Of a DNA stretch of 64,000 bases, positions 34,234 through 43,772 are shown piece after piece. Both the position numbers and the translations under genes were made by a program. The stretch lies in the NCBI GenBank assembly GCA_046329055.1, contig JAXLVK010000016.1:1-64000 (forward strand), in the 5' to 3' direction. The DNA comes from JADKCL01 sp046329055. GTDB taxonomy: Bacteria; Bacteroidota; Bacteroidia; J057; JADKCL01. Numbering within the stretch: position 1 is the first letter of the stretch; the number at the start of each line of letters is the position of its first letter. The notes beneath the pieces are model-generated. The model did not search any database. It was given only the letters and a program-made list of their open reading frames with translations, and had not been told where the DNA came from.

Positions 34234-36690
34234 ATGATTACAAGACTACGCCTCCTCGGGCTGCTGCTGTTTTGCGGCCTTTCTACATTTTCCTTCGCTC
34301 AGAATTCCGGCCAAGTATCCGGCACCGTCCTCGATGCGGAGGGCAGCCCGCTTCCCTTTGCGAATGTCCTGCTCTTTTCGACCAAGGATTCTTCCATGGT
34401 GAAGGCGGGATTTTCCGGTGAAGATGGCCGCTATGTGCTCACCCCGATTCCAGCCGGTCGGTATTGGCTCAAGACGCAGTTCACGGGCTATGCCTCCGAC
34501 ACGAGCGAGGCCTTTGACTTCTCCGACGGTCAATCCCTGGAGCGCCCCACCCTCAAGATGGCTGAAATCGGCACCGAGGTGAAGGCCGTCGAAATCCACG
34601 CGGAACGGCCCATGGTCACCGTGAAGCCGGACATGCTCGTCTTCAACGTCGAGAATACCCCCAATGCCATCGGGGAAAATGCCTTCAACCTGCTCCGCAA
34701 GGCGCCCGGCGTGGTCATCGACAACAACGACAATGTGATGCTGCTCGGCAAGAGCGGACTCCGCATCTACATCGATGGAAAGCCTTCCCCGCTCGGCGGC
34801 GATGACCTCGCGAACTTCCTCAAGAGCATCCAGAGCACGCAGATCGAGTCCATCGAGATCATCACCAACCCCAGCTCCAAGTACGATGCCGCTGGCAACG
34901 CAGGTATCATCAACATCAAGATGCGCCGGGACAAGAACCTCGGTGGCAATGCGACCATCGACCTGGGCTACGCGATCGGCCTGTACAGCAAGTACAATGG
35001 CTCTGTGTCTGCCAATTACCGCAACAAGCGCTTCGCCGTCTATGGCTCCTACAGCGCCGCCAAAGGCAAGTCCTGGAACTTCATGGAATTCAGCCGCCAC
35101 CAAGACAGCATCATGCTCGACCCCATCCGCACCGACATGGTCGAGGATTACCTGAACCACAACTTCCGGACTGGCCTTGACTTCTTCGCTAGCAAGCGCA
35201 GCACATTGGGCGTGATGGCCTCCGGCTTCATTTCGGAAGCTGTGAATGACAACGCCACGATCACAACGATCACCCCCGACAGCTCCAGCAACCCGCTCTC
35301 CATCTTGAATGCCACCAACCGCATTCAAGCCAGCAACACCAACCTCAACTTCAACCTGAACTACAAGTACGACAACGGCGCCGGGGTGACCTTCAATGCC
35401 GACGCCGACTATGCCCTCTTTTACCTGAACAATTCCAGCAACCAACCCAATGCCTACCTCGATCCCGAGACGGGCGCTCTGCAATTCTCCCAAAATTACC
35501 TCAGCGACGCCCCGACCAACATCGACATGCGCACGCTCAAAGTGGACTATGAGCGGCCTTTGCTGAAGGGAACCTTCTCCACTGGAGCAAAGCTCACCTA
35601 CATCACCACCGACAATACCTACGACTTCTACAACGTGATCAATGAGGAGGCGGTATTGGACACAGGTCGCAGCAACCAATTCGATTACACCGAAAACGTC
35701 AACGCAGCCTACATCAACTACCAGACCAAGATCAAGAAGTTCGCCTTCCAGGCAGGTCTCCGCGCTGAGCAGACGAATTCTGTGGGCGATCTGACGGCAT
35801 TCGTTCAGACGGACAATGAGCGCGTGGAGCGCCATTACCTGAACCTGTTCCCCTCAGGCGGCGTGACCTACGACCTGAATCCCAAGAACACCCTGAGCCT
35901 GACCTACAGCCGCCGCATCGACCGGCCGCAGTACCAGAACCTGAACCCCTTCGAGTTCAAGCTGGACCAGATTTCCTACATGAAGGGCAATCCGTTCCTG
36001 AAGCCGCAGTACACCCACAACGTGGAGCTGTCCCATACCTTCAACTACACGTTGAACACCAGCCTGTCTTACGCCGTCACTTCCGACTTCTTCACTGAGG
36101 TCATCGGCAAGAACGATTCCGTCCCCGGCGCGAGCTTCCTCACGACCATGAACATCTCCACCAAGTCGGTGGCCACGGCGAGCATCAGCTATCCCTTCGA
36201 GATCGCCAAGTGGTGGAGCACCTATACCAATCTGAGCGGCTATACTGTCCGCCAACAGGGCGACGTGGGCAATGGCACGAGCATCGACATCTCCAGGGCA
36301 TCCGCCTCGGTCTATCACCAGAGCAATTTCAAGCTGCCCAAAGACTTCTCCATCCAGCTTTCCGGCTTCTACAACAGCCCCGGCATCTGGGGAGCCTACT
36401 TCAAGACCCGCCGCTTCTGGGGCATCGACTTGGGTGCTCAGAAGAAGCTCTTCCACGGCAACGGCAACCTGAAAGTCTCTGTGACCGACGTGCTCTATAC
36501 CATGCAATGGAGTGGCTCCCAAGTCTCTGACGTCCTGCAGATGTACGGCCGCGGTGGCTGGGAAAGCCGTCAGTTCAAGGTGAACTTCACCTATCTCATC
36601 GGCAACAAGCAGGTGAAAGCCCGCAAGCGCAGCACCGGCCTGGAAGACGAGAAGAACCGCGCCGGAGGCGGTGGTGGCATGGGAAGGTGA
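34234..36690 (+). CDS. TonB-dependent outer-membrane receptor-like protein
   Basis: 818 residues. Signal peptide ends STFSFAQ. An N-terminal carboxypeptidase-regulatory-like domain (GQVSGTVLDAEGSPLPFANVLLFS) is followed by a plug domain (PNAIGENAFNLLRKAPGVVI, IESIEIITNPSSKYDAAGNAGIINI) and a C-terminal beta-barrel of the OMP_b-brl_3 type (LSLTYSRRIDRPQYQNLNPFEF, KGNPFLKPQYTHNVELS). These proteins import substrates driven by TonB or act as surface beta-barrels; no SusD partner is adjacent, so the ligand is unknown. The C-terminus ends in a Gly-rich basic tail (NRAGGGGGMGR) after the last strand. Confidence 0.9.
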   Translation: MITRLRLLGLLLFCGLSTFSFAQNSGQVSGTVLDAEGSPLPFANVLLFSTKDSSMVKAGFSGEDGRYVLTPIPAGRYWLKTQFTGYASDTSEAFDFSDGQSLERPTLKMAEIGTEVKAVEIHAERPMVTVKPDMLVFNVENTPNAIGENAFNLLRKAPGVVIDNNDNVMLLGKSGLRIYIDGKPSPLGGDDLANFLKSIQSTQIESIEIITNPSSKYDAAGNAGIINIKMRRDKNLGGNATIDLGYAIGLYSKYNGSVSANYRNKRFAVYGSYSAAKGKSWNFMEFSRHQDSIMLDPIRTDMVEDYLNHNFRTGLDFFASKRSTLGVMASGFISEAVNDNATITTITPDSSSNPLSILNATNRIQASNTNLNFNLNYKYDNGAGVTFNADADYALFYLNNSSNQPNAYLDPETGALQFSQNYLSDAPTNIDMRTLKVDYERPLLKGTFSTGAKLTYITTDNTYDFYNVINEEAVLDTGRSNQFDYTENVNAAYINYQTKIKKFAFQAGLRAEQTNSVGDLTAFVQTDNERVERHYLNLFPSGGVTYDLNPKNTLSLTYSRRIDRPQYQNLNPFEFKLDQISYMKGNPFLKPQYTHNVELSHTFNYTLNTSLSYAVTSDFFTEVIGKNDSVPGASFLTTMNISTKSVATASISYPFEIAKWWSTYTNLSGYTVRQQGDVGNGTSIDISRASASVYHQSNFKLPKDFSIQLSGFYNSPGIWGAYFKTRRFWGIDLGAQKKLFHGNGNLKVSVTDVLYTMQWSGSQVSDVLQMYGRGGWESRQFKVNFTYLIGNKQVKARKRSTGLEDEKNRAGGGGGMGR

Positions 36691-36739
36691 GGCAGACTCA
36701 CCTGTCTTGGATTCAGCACCTTTGACTGAACTACAAATG

Positions 36740-37345
36740 CTAATCCTGTTGTGGGAGAAGTGGTTTCTTGCCGTCCTGAAACCTGATCAATCTGTATATC
36801 TGTGACAAGGAAATAGAAACCCTCATGGAGATCAAATCCAACTTACTGCCGAGGCCATAGTAGGATTTTACGATCCAATCTCCAGCTTCATTTCGATGAA
36901 GATGACTCACCCTAGGCGAATTCTGGTCAACCAGGATGTAATCCTGAAGCGTCGGAATCTGCTGGTAGGCAAAAAACTTAACTACCAAGTCCTCGCGAAA
37001 GGTGGATTCTGATAGGACTTCCACGATCAAGCATGGCCGATCCTCTTGAGGTGCTGACTCTTCGCTTTTGTCGTCGCCACACTCCATCCACAGATCTGGA
37101 TAGAAATAGCAGTTTGCCTTTTCGGCACGCAGCTTTACGTCGGCGATGTAGGCGTTGCACTCGTCGGTACCCAAAGCCATCTGGATCGCCAAGGCAATGT
37201 TGAAGGCAATCTGCGAATGGGGCTTACTCCCTCCAGCCATGTCCACGATGTACCCATCATGGTACTCAGCACGGCCTGCGATGCTGGCATCATAGGCCAA
37301 GTACTCTTCCACGGTATAGCGGTGATCTAACTTCCTCGCTTCCAT
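36740..37345 (-). CDS. Uma2-family (DUF820) putative restriction-like endonuclease
   Basis: 201 residues from the ATG at 37345. The family pattern is present: YTVEEYLAYDASIAGRAEYHDG, SKPHSQIAFNIALAI, CYFYPDLWMECG (active-site Asp) and PCLIVEVLSEST (Glu of the PD-(D/E)XK core), then YILVDQNSPRVSHLHR. Uma2 proteins have a nuclease fold and are abundant in cyanobacteria and Bacteroidota, often without known function. It lies 24 bases downstream of the SMUG2-like gene on the same strand. Confidence 0.85.
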   Translation of the reverse strand: MEARKLDHRYTVEEYLAYDASIAGRAEYHDGYIVDMAGGSKPHSQIAFNIALAIQMALGTDECNAYIADVKLRAEKANCYFYPDLWMECGDDKSEESAPQEDRPCLIVEVLSESTFREDLVVKFFAYQQIPTLQDYILVDQNSPRVSHLHRNEAGDWIVKSYYGLGSKLDLISMRVSISLSQIYRLIRFQDGKKPLLPQQD

Positions 37346-37369
37346 ACTCAAATATACTAAATTCCCCGC

Positions 37370-38062
37370 TCACTCCCCCCGCAGCGCCTCCAGGTACTGC
37401 CGCACGTAGTCATCACGGAAACGCGACCTGTACTGCATGATGAAGCGCGGATGCTCCAGTGGAATGACCTTGCCGAAGAAGCCGTGGGCCGCATTCAGCT
37501 TGTCCAGGAACTGGAAGTTCTTGCCAGTGCCGAAGCAGTAGCACCTGTCCCGCTCCACCCCGATATCGATCTGGGCCTGGATGCTCTCCAGAATGAACGG
37601 GGTCATGGCCTTGGTCAGCGCTTTGTCATCGTAATAGTTCACATTGACCTCACGGCCCTTGGCACTTGTGGTGGTGAATCCGAGCGGGCACACGGAATTG
37701 ATGTAGATTTCCCGGTAGAAGGCCTCCGCCCCGCCATAGGCCGCCACGACTTCATAGACATAGACTGAACTCGGTTCGTGTTCCAGCTTGCCCTCCCATG
37801 GAATGCCGCAGACCTCAATCAGCCGTTTGGGATCGGTGAAGGGCACACCCGTGAGTCCCGCCCCGAATCGACCGGGATTGATGCCTAGGATCAGGTGACG
37901 GGGATGGGAGTCCTGGTAATACTTGCGGTAAAATGCCTCCGAGCATTCCAAGGCGGTGGGATTTTCCCCGGAATGGATTCATGATGCTGAACCCCGGCGG
38001 CAATTCCCCTCAAATGCACCCCTCCGGTTGAAGGCGATGATGCGATCCGCGAAGGTGGACAT
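37370..38062 (-). CDS. SMUG2-like uracil-DNA glycosylase, frame interrupted by two compensating indels
   Basis: Reading from an ATG at 38062 gives STFADRIIAFNRRGAFEG, then a shift to ELPPGFSIMNPFR, then a second shift to ENPTALECSEAFYRKYYQD and the intact remainder (HLILGINPGRFGAGLTGVPF, INSVCPLGFT, PLEHPRFIMQYRSR). The joined protein, about 230 residues, matches SMUG2-type single-strand-selective uracil-DNA glycosylases end to end; they excise uracil and oxidised pyrimidines. The breaks fall in a G run at 38006-38009 (one base short) and at 37976-37979 (one base too many). The two indels cancel each other, which is more easily explained by sequence error than by decay. If genuine, translation could start only inside the gene. 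Confidence 0.75.
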
Positions 38063-38064
38063 GC

Positions 38065-38885
38065 CTAGCTCTTCGGAAATTCCGGTCGCTTCATCAACGC
38101 GACGATCTGATTCAAGTGCCGTGTCTCGTGTTGATAGAGAATGGTCAGCCCATCATGGAGGCTGTAGGTCACGAAGCCCGCCCCGGGTGAGGAGATGATG
38201 GTCTCATGGTGATCCACGCCGTCAGTCCCCTCTGTCAATGCGATCAGCTTCCGTTGGTGTTCGGCAAATTCATCCAGGATGGCAGGCGACACTGTGCTGC
38301 GTGTTGGTCGGAATGGGGGCGGAGACTTGGCCTTCTTGGTGCTGTTCGGGGAGGTGGCCTTCACCAGGAAGCGACCCCACATCCCATGAAAAGCGGCAGC
38401 TTCTCCCAAAAGCTCACGTGCTTGTCGCCTCTGGCAATCGCTTCGAGCTGGGCAAAGTAGCCACGATTCGTGGTGATGATGTGGTCAATGCATTCGCCCA
38501 CGCTCCAAGTCTTCGCGTCCGGCTTCCAATTGATTTGCTCCGCCGAGAGGTTGCCGACGGCTGCACGCAGCTTCCCGGGGAACTCCCGGCCCTCCTTCAA
38601 GATGGGCACGAGGTAGGCGTTGCGCAAGGCCCCTGTCCGCTTCACGGGCTGGATGATCCGCGCACTCTCCAATGCCTGGGGCAGCACAGCTTCATTCATG
38701 TTGCCCATGATCGTCTCGTGCAGCTCGCCATTCAGGAAGCCATCGAGGCTCGTGCGCTCCTCCCGGACGGGTTGGCTGGAGTCCTTGAATTCCTTGAAGA
38801 CGACCTCCCCAGCGGAGAGGTGCAACTCAAAGGTGTGCATTGGACCCTTGAGGTATTGCCAGAAAGTGCGGGGTGATTCTGCCAT
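38065..38885 (-). CDS. DinB-family protein, frame interrupted by one missing base
   Basis: The 5' part (ATG 38885) carries FPGKLRAAVGNLSAEQINWKPDAKTWSVGECIDHIITTNRGYF, the typical DinB helix with the metal-binding H in CIDHI. It breaks after KLPLFMG; the rest continues in another frame as MWGRFLVKATSP ... SLHDGLTILYQHETRHLNQI, with the second metal-binding HETRH. Adding one base to the G run at 38383-38385 restores one protein of about 275 residues. An extra N-terminal region of about 75 residues (MHTFELHLSAGEVVFKEF) is longer than standard DinB. The family comprises four-helix metal-dependent enzymes such as thiol S-transferases; substrate unknown. The SMUG2 gene starts 2 bases further on, suggesting an operon. 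Confidence 0.78.
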
Positions 38886-38892
38886 ATTCAAA

Positions 38893-39918
38893 TCAACTGA
38901 GTCCTTGATAAAAATCGTCCACGGCGATGAGCCAACGGTGCTTGTCCTCCTCGCTCAGGAACGATCCGATGAAGGAGTTCTTGGCCAATTCATAGACATC
39001 CTGCTTGCTGAGGCCGATGGCTTCAGCAGTTTGGATGTAGTTTTCGTTCACGCCACCGCCGAAGTAGGCTGGGTCGTCAGAGTTCACGGTCACCACGAGG
39101 CCGCGGTCCATCATCGTCTTGAGGGGGTGGTCGCGCAGGTCCTTGACCACACAGAGTTTGAGGTTGCTCAGGGGGCAAACCGTGAGGGCCATTTCGCGGC
39201 GCACGAGTTCTTGCACCAGGTTTTCGTCGTCAAGACAGCGGTTGCCATGGTCCACCCGAGCGATGTGCAGCAGGTTCAATGCCTCCCAAATGTATTCTGC
39301 GGGGCCTTCTTCTCCGGCATGGGCCACGAGGATGAGTCCTTCTTGCGCTGCCCGCTCGAACACACGCTGGAATTTTGACGGCGGATGCCCCAGCTCGCTG
39401 GAGTCAAGACCTACGCCAATGATGCGGTCGCGGTACGGCAATGCCATCTCCAAGGTCCGGAAAGCGCTCGCCTCGTCCAGGTGTCGCAGGAAGCACATGA
39501 TCAGTCGCGTACTCAAACCCCACCGATTGTCCGCATCCCTCAGCGCCCGCCAAATCCCGTCGATCACCGTAGAAAACGCCACGCCACGGTCGGTATGTGT
39601 CTGCGGGTCAAAGAAGATTTCCGCATGGACCACATTTTGGGCGTGGAGCTTTTCCAGGTAAGTGAAGGTCAGGTCATAGAAATCCTGCTCATGCAGCAAG
39701 ACTTTGGCGCCTTCGTAGTAGATGTCGAGGAAGTCCTGAAGATTGCTGAATTGGTAGGCCTCACGAACCTCCTCGACGGACTTGAACCGGATCGGAACCT
39801 GGTTGCGTTGCGCGATTTGGAACATCAGCTCCGGCTCGAAAGTGCCCTCAATATGGACATGGAGTTCGGCCTTGGGGATACCACCAATGAAGGCCCTCAA
39901 ACTGCTTTGATCAGACAT
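38893..39918 (-). CDS. Adenine/adenosine deaminase
   Basis: 341 residues from the ATG at 39918 (MSDQSSLRAFI); the longer open frame is rejected because it adds 105 unlike residues. Metal and catalytic motifs of the family: KAELHVHIEGT (HxH), VAHAGEEGPAEYIWEAL (His and catalytic Glu), RVDHGNR (His) and VTVNSDDPAYFGG (Asp). FFDPQTHTDRG, GLDSSELGHPPSKF and NSDDPAYFGGG are features of the adenine deaminase subgroup (Aah1 type, EC 3.5.4.2), which converts adenine to hypoxanthine, more than of adenosine deaminases. Cytoplasmic purine salvage. The DinB gene begins 7 bases downstream on the same strand. Confidence 0.88.
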   Translation of the reverse strand: MSDQSSLRAFIGGIPKAELHVHIEGTFEPELMFQIAQRNQVPIRFKSVEEVREAYQFSNLQDFLDIYYEGAKVLLHEQDFYDLTFTYLEKLHAQNVVHAEIFFDPQTHTDRGVAFSTVIDGIWRALRDADNRWGLSTRLIMCFLRHLDEASAFRTLEMALPYRDRIIGVGLDSSELGHPPSKFQRVFERAAQEGLILVAHAGEEGPAEYIWEALNLLHIARVDHGNRCLDDENLVQELVRREMALTVCPLSNLKLCVVKDLRDHPLKTMMDRGLVVTVNSDDPAYFGGGVNENYIQTAEAIGLSKQDVYELAKNSFIGSFLSEEDKHRWLIAVDDFYQGLS

Positions 39919-40017
39919 GAACTGTACGCTTTCTTTCTGGCAAAATAGCTGATTTTCCCTTGCCGCAGAGGATTTGGCTGAAACAGCTGCGAGATTTTGG
40001 TTTTTGAGGGATGTCTT

Positions 40018-40067
40018 AAAATGGCCGGGAGGAGCATTGGCCACGCTGGACCATCTGCTCCTCCCGG
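40018..40067 (-). terminator. Terminator after the T9SS-type operon
   Basis: Inverted repeat CCGGGAGGAGCA (40025-40036) and TGCTCCTCCCGG (40056-40067); on the - strand the hairpin is followed by CCATTTTAAG. It lies 27 bases beyond the OmpA-family stop codon. Confidence 0.7.
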
Positions 40068-40093
40068 AATCTTGGTGGACCCGATCTTCTAGC

Positions 40094-42787
40094 TCATTTG
40101 CCGCTGATCGCGTCGAAGTCCTTGACCATGTTATCGGAAGCTGGGGCTGCCGCCGGGTTGGAAGCCGGAGCAGTAACCTCAGCCGATTCGGGACGCTTGT
40201 TCTCGGGCTTGGGCTTGGCGACATTGTCGGCATCCTTTTCCTCTTCGATCTTCACGCCTTTGTCTGACTTCTTATCGTCGGCTTTCTTGTCGTCAGCCTT
40301 CTTTTCCTTGTCGGCCTTCTTCTCCTTCCCGATTTTCAGCTCGTCCTCTTCCTTGGCGTTGCCTTTGTCCGCCGCCTTCGGTTCTTCGGCTTTTTTGGCG
40401 GCGGGCTGAGTGGTCGCGGGGGCTGCGGTCTTGCCAGCGTCAACGGGTTGTGCGGCGGGTTTTTCTGCAGCCTTGGTTTCCGTCTTGGGGTCGCTCACTG
40501 CACCCTGCTTCATTTCTGCCTTGGGGTTGTTGTTGGCGCCGCCCTTCATGGCATCCTTGCCAGTGGACTCGAGCTTCAGGTTCACGTTTTGCTCGCCCTT
40601 CGTGGTGGTGTCACCATCCATCGGGACGGCTTCCAGTTTGGGCATCGCATTGTCCTTGATCTTGCCGCCGTATTGGATTTCGGTGCGGCGGTTGGCTTGG
40701 TATTCCTCCTCCGTGCAGTCCTCTCCGTCGCGGCATTTGTTCACAGGCTTGCGCTCACCCAACCACACTTGCTCCAGGCGATTCTTGTCAATGCCATGCT
40801 TGATCAGGTAGGTGAATGCATTGTTGGCGCGCTGCTTGGAAAGCGCCTCATTGTAGCCTGTGGCACCACGTGCATCTGCATGGGAGACCAAGCGAATCTT
40901 CGCGGAGGGGTTGCGGCGCAAGAAGTCGAGGACCTTGTCGAGTTCGCGGTAGGCATCCGAACGGACATAGGCATCGTTGTAGTCATAGAAGATTTTGTAG
41001 AGGGCGGTGTCAGGCAGGAGCCTTTGGAGCATCGCATTCAGGTTCAGGTCGCCGGGCTCCATGCCCTTGGTGGACACGTCCATGACCTTGTCCATGAAGC
41101 CTTCCTTCTCGACGCGCACTTCGTAGTCGGTGTCCGGTGCGAGGTGGTATTCGAAGTTGCCAGCCTCATCCACAGTCACCACGACCTCCTTGGCGATGAT
41201 GCGCACCTTGGTGCCCGCCAGGCTCACGATGCTGTCCGCTTCGACCTTACCCTTGAGGGTGTAGATCGGATCGGTCTTGTCTTTTTCCAGCTTGATCAAT
41301 GCCTCAACCGGAACGGAGGGGTCAAAGCTCACAGTGCTGACCACTTGGGATGTCTCCAAATAATGGTCGCCAGAACCCACGAGCTTGTAGTTCGTGTTGC
41401 GATCCAAGCCATAGCGGAAATGCCCGGTGCTGTCCGCGCGGACGACGGTGGCGAGGCCCTTCACGCCATAGATTTCAATCTTGGCATTGCCGATGGGCTT
41501 GTTGTCGGCGGCATCCACCACCAATCCTTCAAGGACTTGGCGCTGCACAAAGGAGTAGATGTCGTCGTCGCCCTTGCCGCCTTTACGGTTGGAGCTGAAG
41601 AAGCCGACATTGCTCTTTTCGTCGATCACCAGGGCGAAGTCGTCCTTGGGGCTGTTCACCGGATAGCCCATGTTGGTCACTTTCTCGAATTCGCTGCCGA
41701 GGGAGGTCACCCGGAAGATGTCAAGACCACCCAAGCCCGAGTGACCATTGGAGGCGAAATAGAACAATCCTGTCGGGCTGATCCAGGGGAACATCTCGTT
41801 GCCGGGGGTATTGATGCGGGGGCCCATGTTCTCGGCCTTGCTCCAATCCTCGCCTTGCTTGCGCACCATCCAGATGTCGGTGCCACCTTCGCCGCCTTGC
41901 ATGTCGGAGACGAAGTAGAAGGTGTTTCCGTCGGGGCTCATGCAGGGGTGACCCACGGAGAAGTCGTCGCCATTGAAAGGCGCCTCCATGACCTTGCTCC
42001 ACTTGTTGCGCACGAGCTCAGCTTGGAAGGTCTTCAAGCGAACCAACCCGCCCTCGCTCTTGCTCAGCTTGCCCATGTTGTAGTCGTTCCGGGTGAAGTA
42101 CATCTTGTTGCCGTCGGGGCTGAATGTACTGCCACCCTCATGGTACTTGCTGTTGGCCAAGCCGGGCAGTTTCACCGGCTCGCCCAATTCGGTCTTGCCG
42201 AAATACTGCGCTTGGTACAGGTCGAGGAAGCCGTCACCAGTCCAGTTGAAGATGTTCTTGCTGGGAGTCCTGGAGCTCGCGAAGACCAAGGTGTTGCGGT
42301 ACAGGGTGGGGCTGAACTCCGACTTGGCAGTGTTGATGTTCGTGGACTTCACGATGTACATGGCACTGTCTTCCAAGTACTTGTAGTGGTCGTTGGCGCT
42401 CTTGAGCATGTTTTGCGCGACCTCGTCCCAATCCCGGTCCACCAGGTAGGCCTCCAGGAGCGGCACTGCCTCATCCCACTTCTCATTGCTGATGAGCATC
42501 TGAGCATAGTAGAAGGTGTTTTGGGGATCCTTGTTCCCGCCCTTGATGAGGCGGTTGTACCAATACTCCGCGTTGCGGGAGTCATTGACAAGGCGGTAGC
42601 AGTTGGCCAGTTTTTCCATGGCCTCCTCGCTAGCGGGCACCTTCTCCAGGTACCGTTGGAACAATGGAAGGGCCTTCACGTACTCCTTGCGGTCGTAGCG
42701 CTTGTTGGCCTTCTTCATCTGTGCATTCAGGGCCTGCCCAGACACTAACAGCAGGGCGATCAGGGCAGCACTCAAATATTTTTTCAT
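40094..42787 (-). CDS. PorE-like OmpA-family protein (TPR, PD40 propeller, regulatory domain, OmpA) of a type IX system
   Basis: 897 residues with a signal peptide (YLSAALIALLLVSGQALNAQ). In order: TPR repeats (ALPLFQRYLEKVPASEEAMEKLANCYR), a beta-propeller of PD40/WD40-like repeats (EGGSTFSPDGNKMYFTRND, HPCMSPDGNTFYFVSD), a carboxypeptidase-regulatory domain pair (KPIGNAKIEIYGVKG), and an OmpA peptidoglycan-binding domain (IRLVSHADARGATGYNEALS, RANNAFTYLIKHGID). This matches PorE, which anchors the T9SS to the cell wall. The C-terminal 140 residues form an unusual K/E/D/P/A-rich low-complexity tail (EEDELKIGKEKKADKEKKAD), which is not part of standard PorE. Last gene of a three-gene operon with a terminator. 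Confidence 0.85.
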   Translation of the reverse strand: MKKYLSAALIALLLVSGQALNAQMKKANKRYDRKEYVKALPLFQRYLEKVPASEEAMEKLANCYRLVNDSRNAEYWYNRLIKGGNKDPQNTFYYAQMLISNEKWDEAVPLLEAYLVDRDWDEVAQNMLKSANDHYKYLEDSAMYIVKSTNINTAKSEFSPTLYRNTLVFASSRTPSKNIFNWTGDGFLDLYQAQYFGKTELGEPVKLPGLANSKYHEGGSTFSPDGNKMYFTRNDYNMGKLSKSEGGLVRLKTFQAELVRNKWSKVMEAPFNGDDFSVGHPCMSPDGNTFYFVSDMQGGEGGTDIWMVRKQGEDWSKAENMGPRINTPGNEMFPWISPTGLFYFASNGHSGLGGLDIFRVTSLGSEFEKVTNMGYPVNSPKDDFALVIDEKSNVGFFSSNRKGGKGDDDIYSFVQRQVLEGLVVDAADNKPIGNAKIEIYGVKGLATVVRADSTGHFRYGLDRNTNYKLVGSGDHYLETSQVVSTVSFDPSVPVEALIKLEKDKTDPIYTLKGKVEADSIVSLAGTKVRIIAKEVVVTVDEAGNFEYHLAPDTDYEVRVEKEGFMDKVMDVSTKGMEPGDLNLNAMLQRLLPDTALYKIFYDYNDAYVRSDAYRELDKVLDFLRRNPSAKIRLVSHADARGATGYNEALSKQRANNAFTYLIKHGIDKNRLEQVWLGERKPVNKCRDGEDCTEEEYQANRRTEIQYGGKIKDNAMPKLEAVPMDGDTTTKGEQNVNLKLESTGKDAMKGGANNNPKAEMKQGAVSDPKTETKAAEKPAAQPVDAGKTAAPATTQPAAKKAEEPKAADKGNAKEEDELKIGKEKKADKEKKADDKKADDKKSDKGVKIEEEKDADNVAKPKPENKRPESAEVTAPASNPAAAPASDNMVKDFDAISGK

Positions 42788-42808
42788 GGCAAATCCGCGA
42801 ATTCGAGG

Positions 42809-43753
42809 TCAAAAATAACGAGGGGTCATGAAGTTTGCCTTACCCCATCCCAAGTCAATTCCAATCATGAGCTCATGAGAACCGGAATTGAAGGAGCGAA
42901 GTGGCGACAAGGTCATGTCGAAGGCATATCCTGCACGGAAACGGCGCAGGCTCTGGTACTCCAGCATGAACACCAAGGCGTCCGCCGTGCGGTACCCGAC
43001 ACCCACACCGAACACTTTCTTGAAGAAGAAGGTGGTGTTGAGGTCGAGCTGCACCGGGGCATGGGGCACCATTTTGAACACCATGCTCGGTCGGAAGCTC
43101 ACGTTTTCCCCCATGGGTAGGACTGCGCCCGCCATGGTGAAGATATGCAAGGATTGCTTGGAGGCGACTAAGCCTGCGGTGGAATTTCCTGAACCGAAGT
43201 AGCGACCCGCAAGCAGGTTCGGAACTGAAACGCCTGCATAAAACTTGGGCGTATGGAAATAGACACCGGTTCCCACCCGTGGCAACAATGCGGAGGCATC
43301 CACATTGGGTTTTACGGGGTCAGGATCGGGTGGCGTCACCTGGGAAAAGCGGGTCTTGTACTGCATGACGCCGCCATTGAGTCCCAGATTCAGGAAGCCG
43401 GGGCCGACAGGCAGGCTGTAGGCATACGACAATGCAATGTTCGAGGTGGATGTCACCCCAAGGTGATCCTGCGTGAAAGCGAACCCCGCTCCATGCCGCT
43501 CGTTGCCGAATGGGGTGTGGAAGTTCAGGTGTGCGGTCGCTGGACCGCCTTCGTAACCCAGCCATTGGCGGCGCAGCAGCATCGTGGCGCTGAAGGCCTC
43601 CCGGCTGCCGGTGTAGGCGGGGTTATAGACGATCGGGTTGAACATGTATTGGGAAAACTGCGCGTCTTGCTGCGCCCGGGCTTCAGGAAGACCGACGAAG
43701 GCCAGCGACATCAGCAGGATTCCTGCCATTGATATTTGCTTCAGTGCTTTCAT
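42809..43753 (-). CDS. PorP/SprF-family type IX secretion membrane protein
   Basis: 314 residues with a signal peptide (GILLMSLAFVGLPEARAQ). The family start QQDAQFSQYMFNPIVYNPAYTGSR is present in full, followed by an outer-membrane beta-barrel (GFAFTQDHLGVTSTSNIALSYAYSLP) and the typical end GSHELMIGIDLGWGKANFMTPRYF. PorP/SprF proteins are outer-membrane components that help large type B-domain substrates reach or stay on the cell surface. It lies 19 bases after the adhesin-like gene and 21 bases before the PorE-like gene. Confidence 0.92.
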   Translation of the reverse strand: MKALKQISMAGILLMSLAFVGLPEARAQQDAQFSQYMFNPIVYNPAYTGSREAFSATMLLRRQWLGYEGGPATAHLNFHTPFGNERHGAGFAFTQDHLGVTSTSNIALSYAYSLPVGPGFLNLGLNGGVMQYKTRFSQVTPPDPDPVKPNVDASALLPRVGTGVYFHTPKFYAGVSVPNLLAGRYFGSGNSTAGLVASKQSLHIFTMAGAVLPMGENVSFRPSMVFKMVPHAPVQLDLNTTFFFKKVFGVGVGYRTADALVFMLEYQSLRRFRAGYAFDMTLSPLRSFNSGSHELMIGIDLGWGKANFMTPRYF

Positions 43754-43772
43754 GATGGTGCGTGCCTCCGGG

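Noticed and set aside
34246..35835. 529-residue open frame opposite the TonB-dependent receptor
   Set aside because: The receptor has signal, plug and barrel motifs; the antisense frame has none.
39919..40233. 105-residue N-terminal extension of the adenine deaminase
   Set aside because: It would overlap the OmpA-family gene end and its terminator, and family members begin at MSDQSSLRAF-like positions.
40094..40560. Lys/Glu-rich tail of the OmpA-family protein as an assembly artefact
   Set aside because: The frame is continuous, codon usage is similar to the rest of the gene, and the terminator lies just past the stop; it is reported as genuine.
40448..42748. 766-residue open frame on the + strand opposite the OmpA-family gene
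   Set aside because: Translation is rich in His, Val and Gly without domains, and the - strand frame is a complete PorE-like protein; it is a shadow typical of GC-rich DNA.
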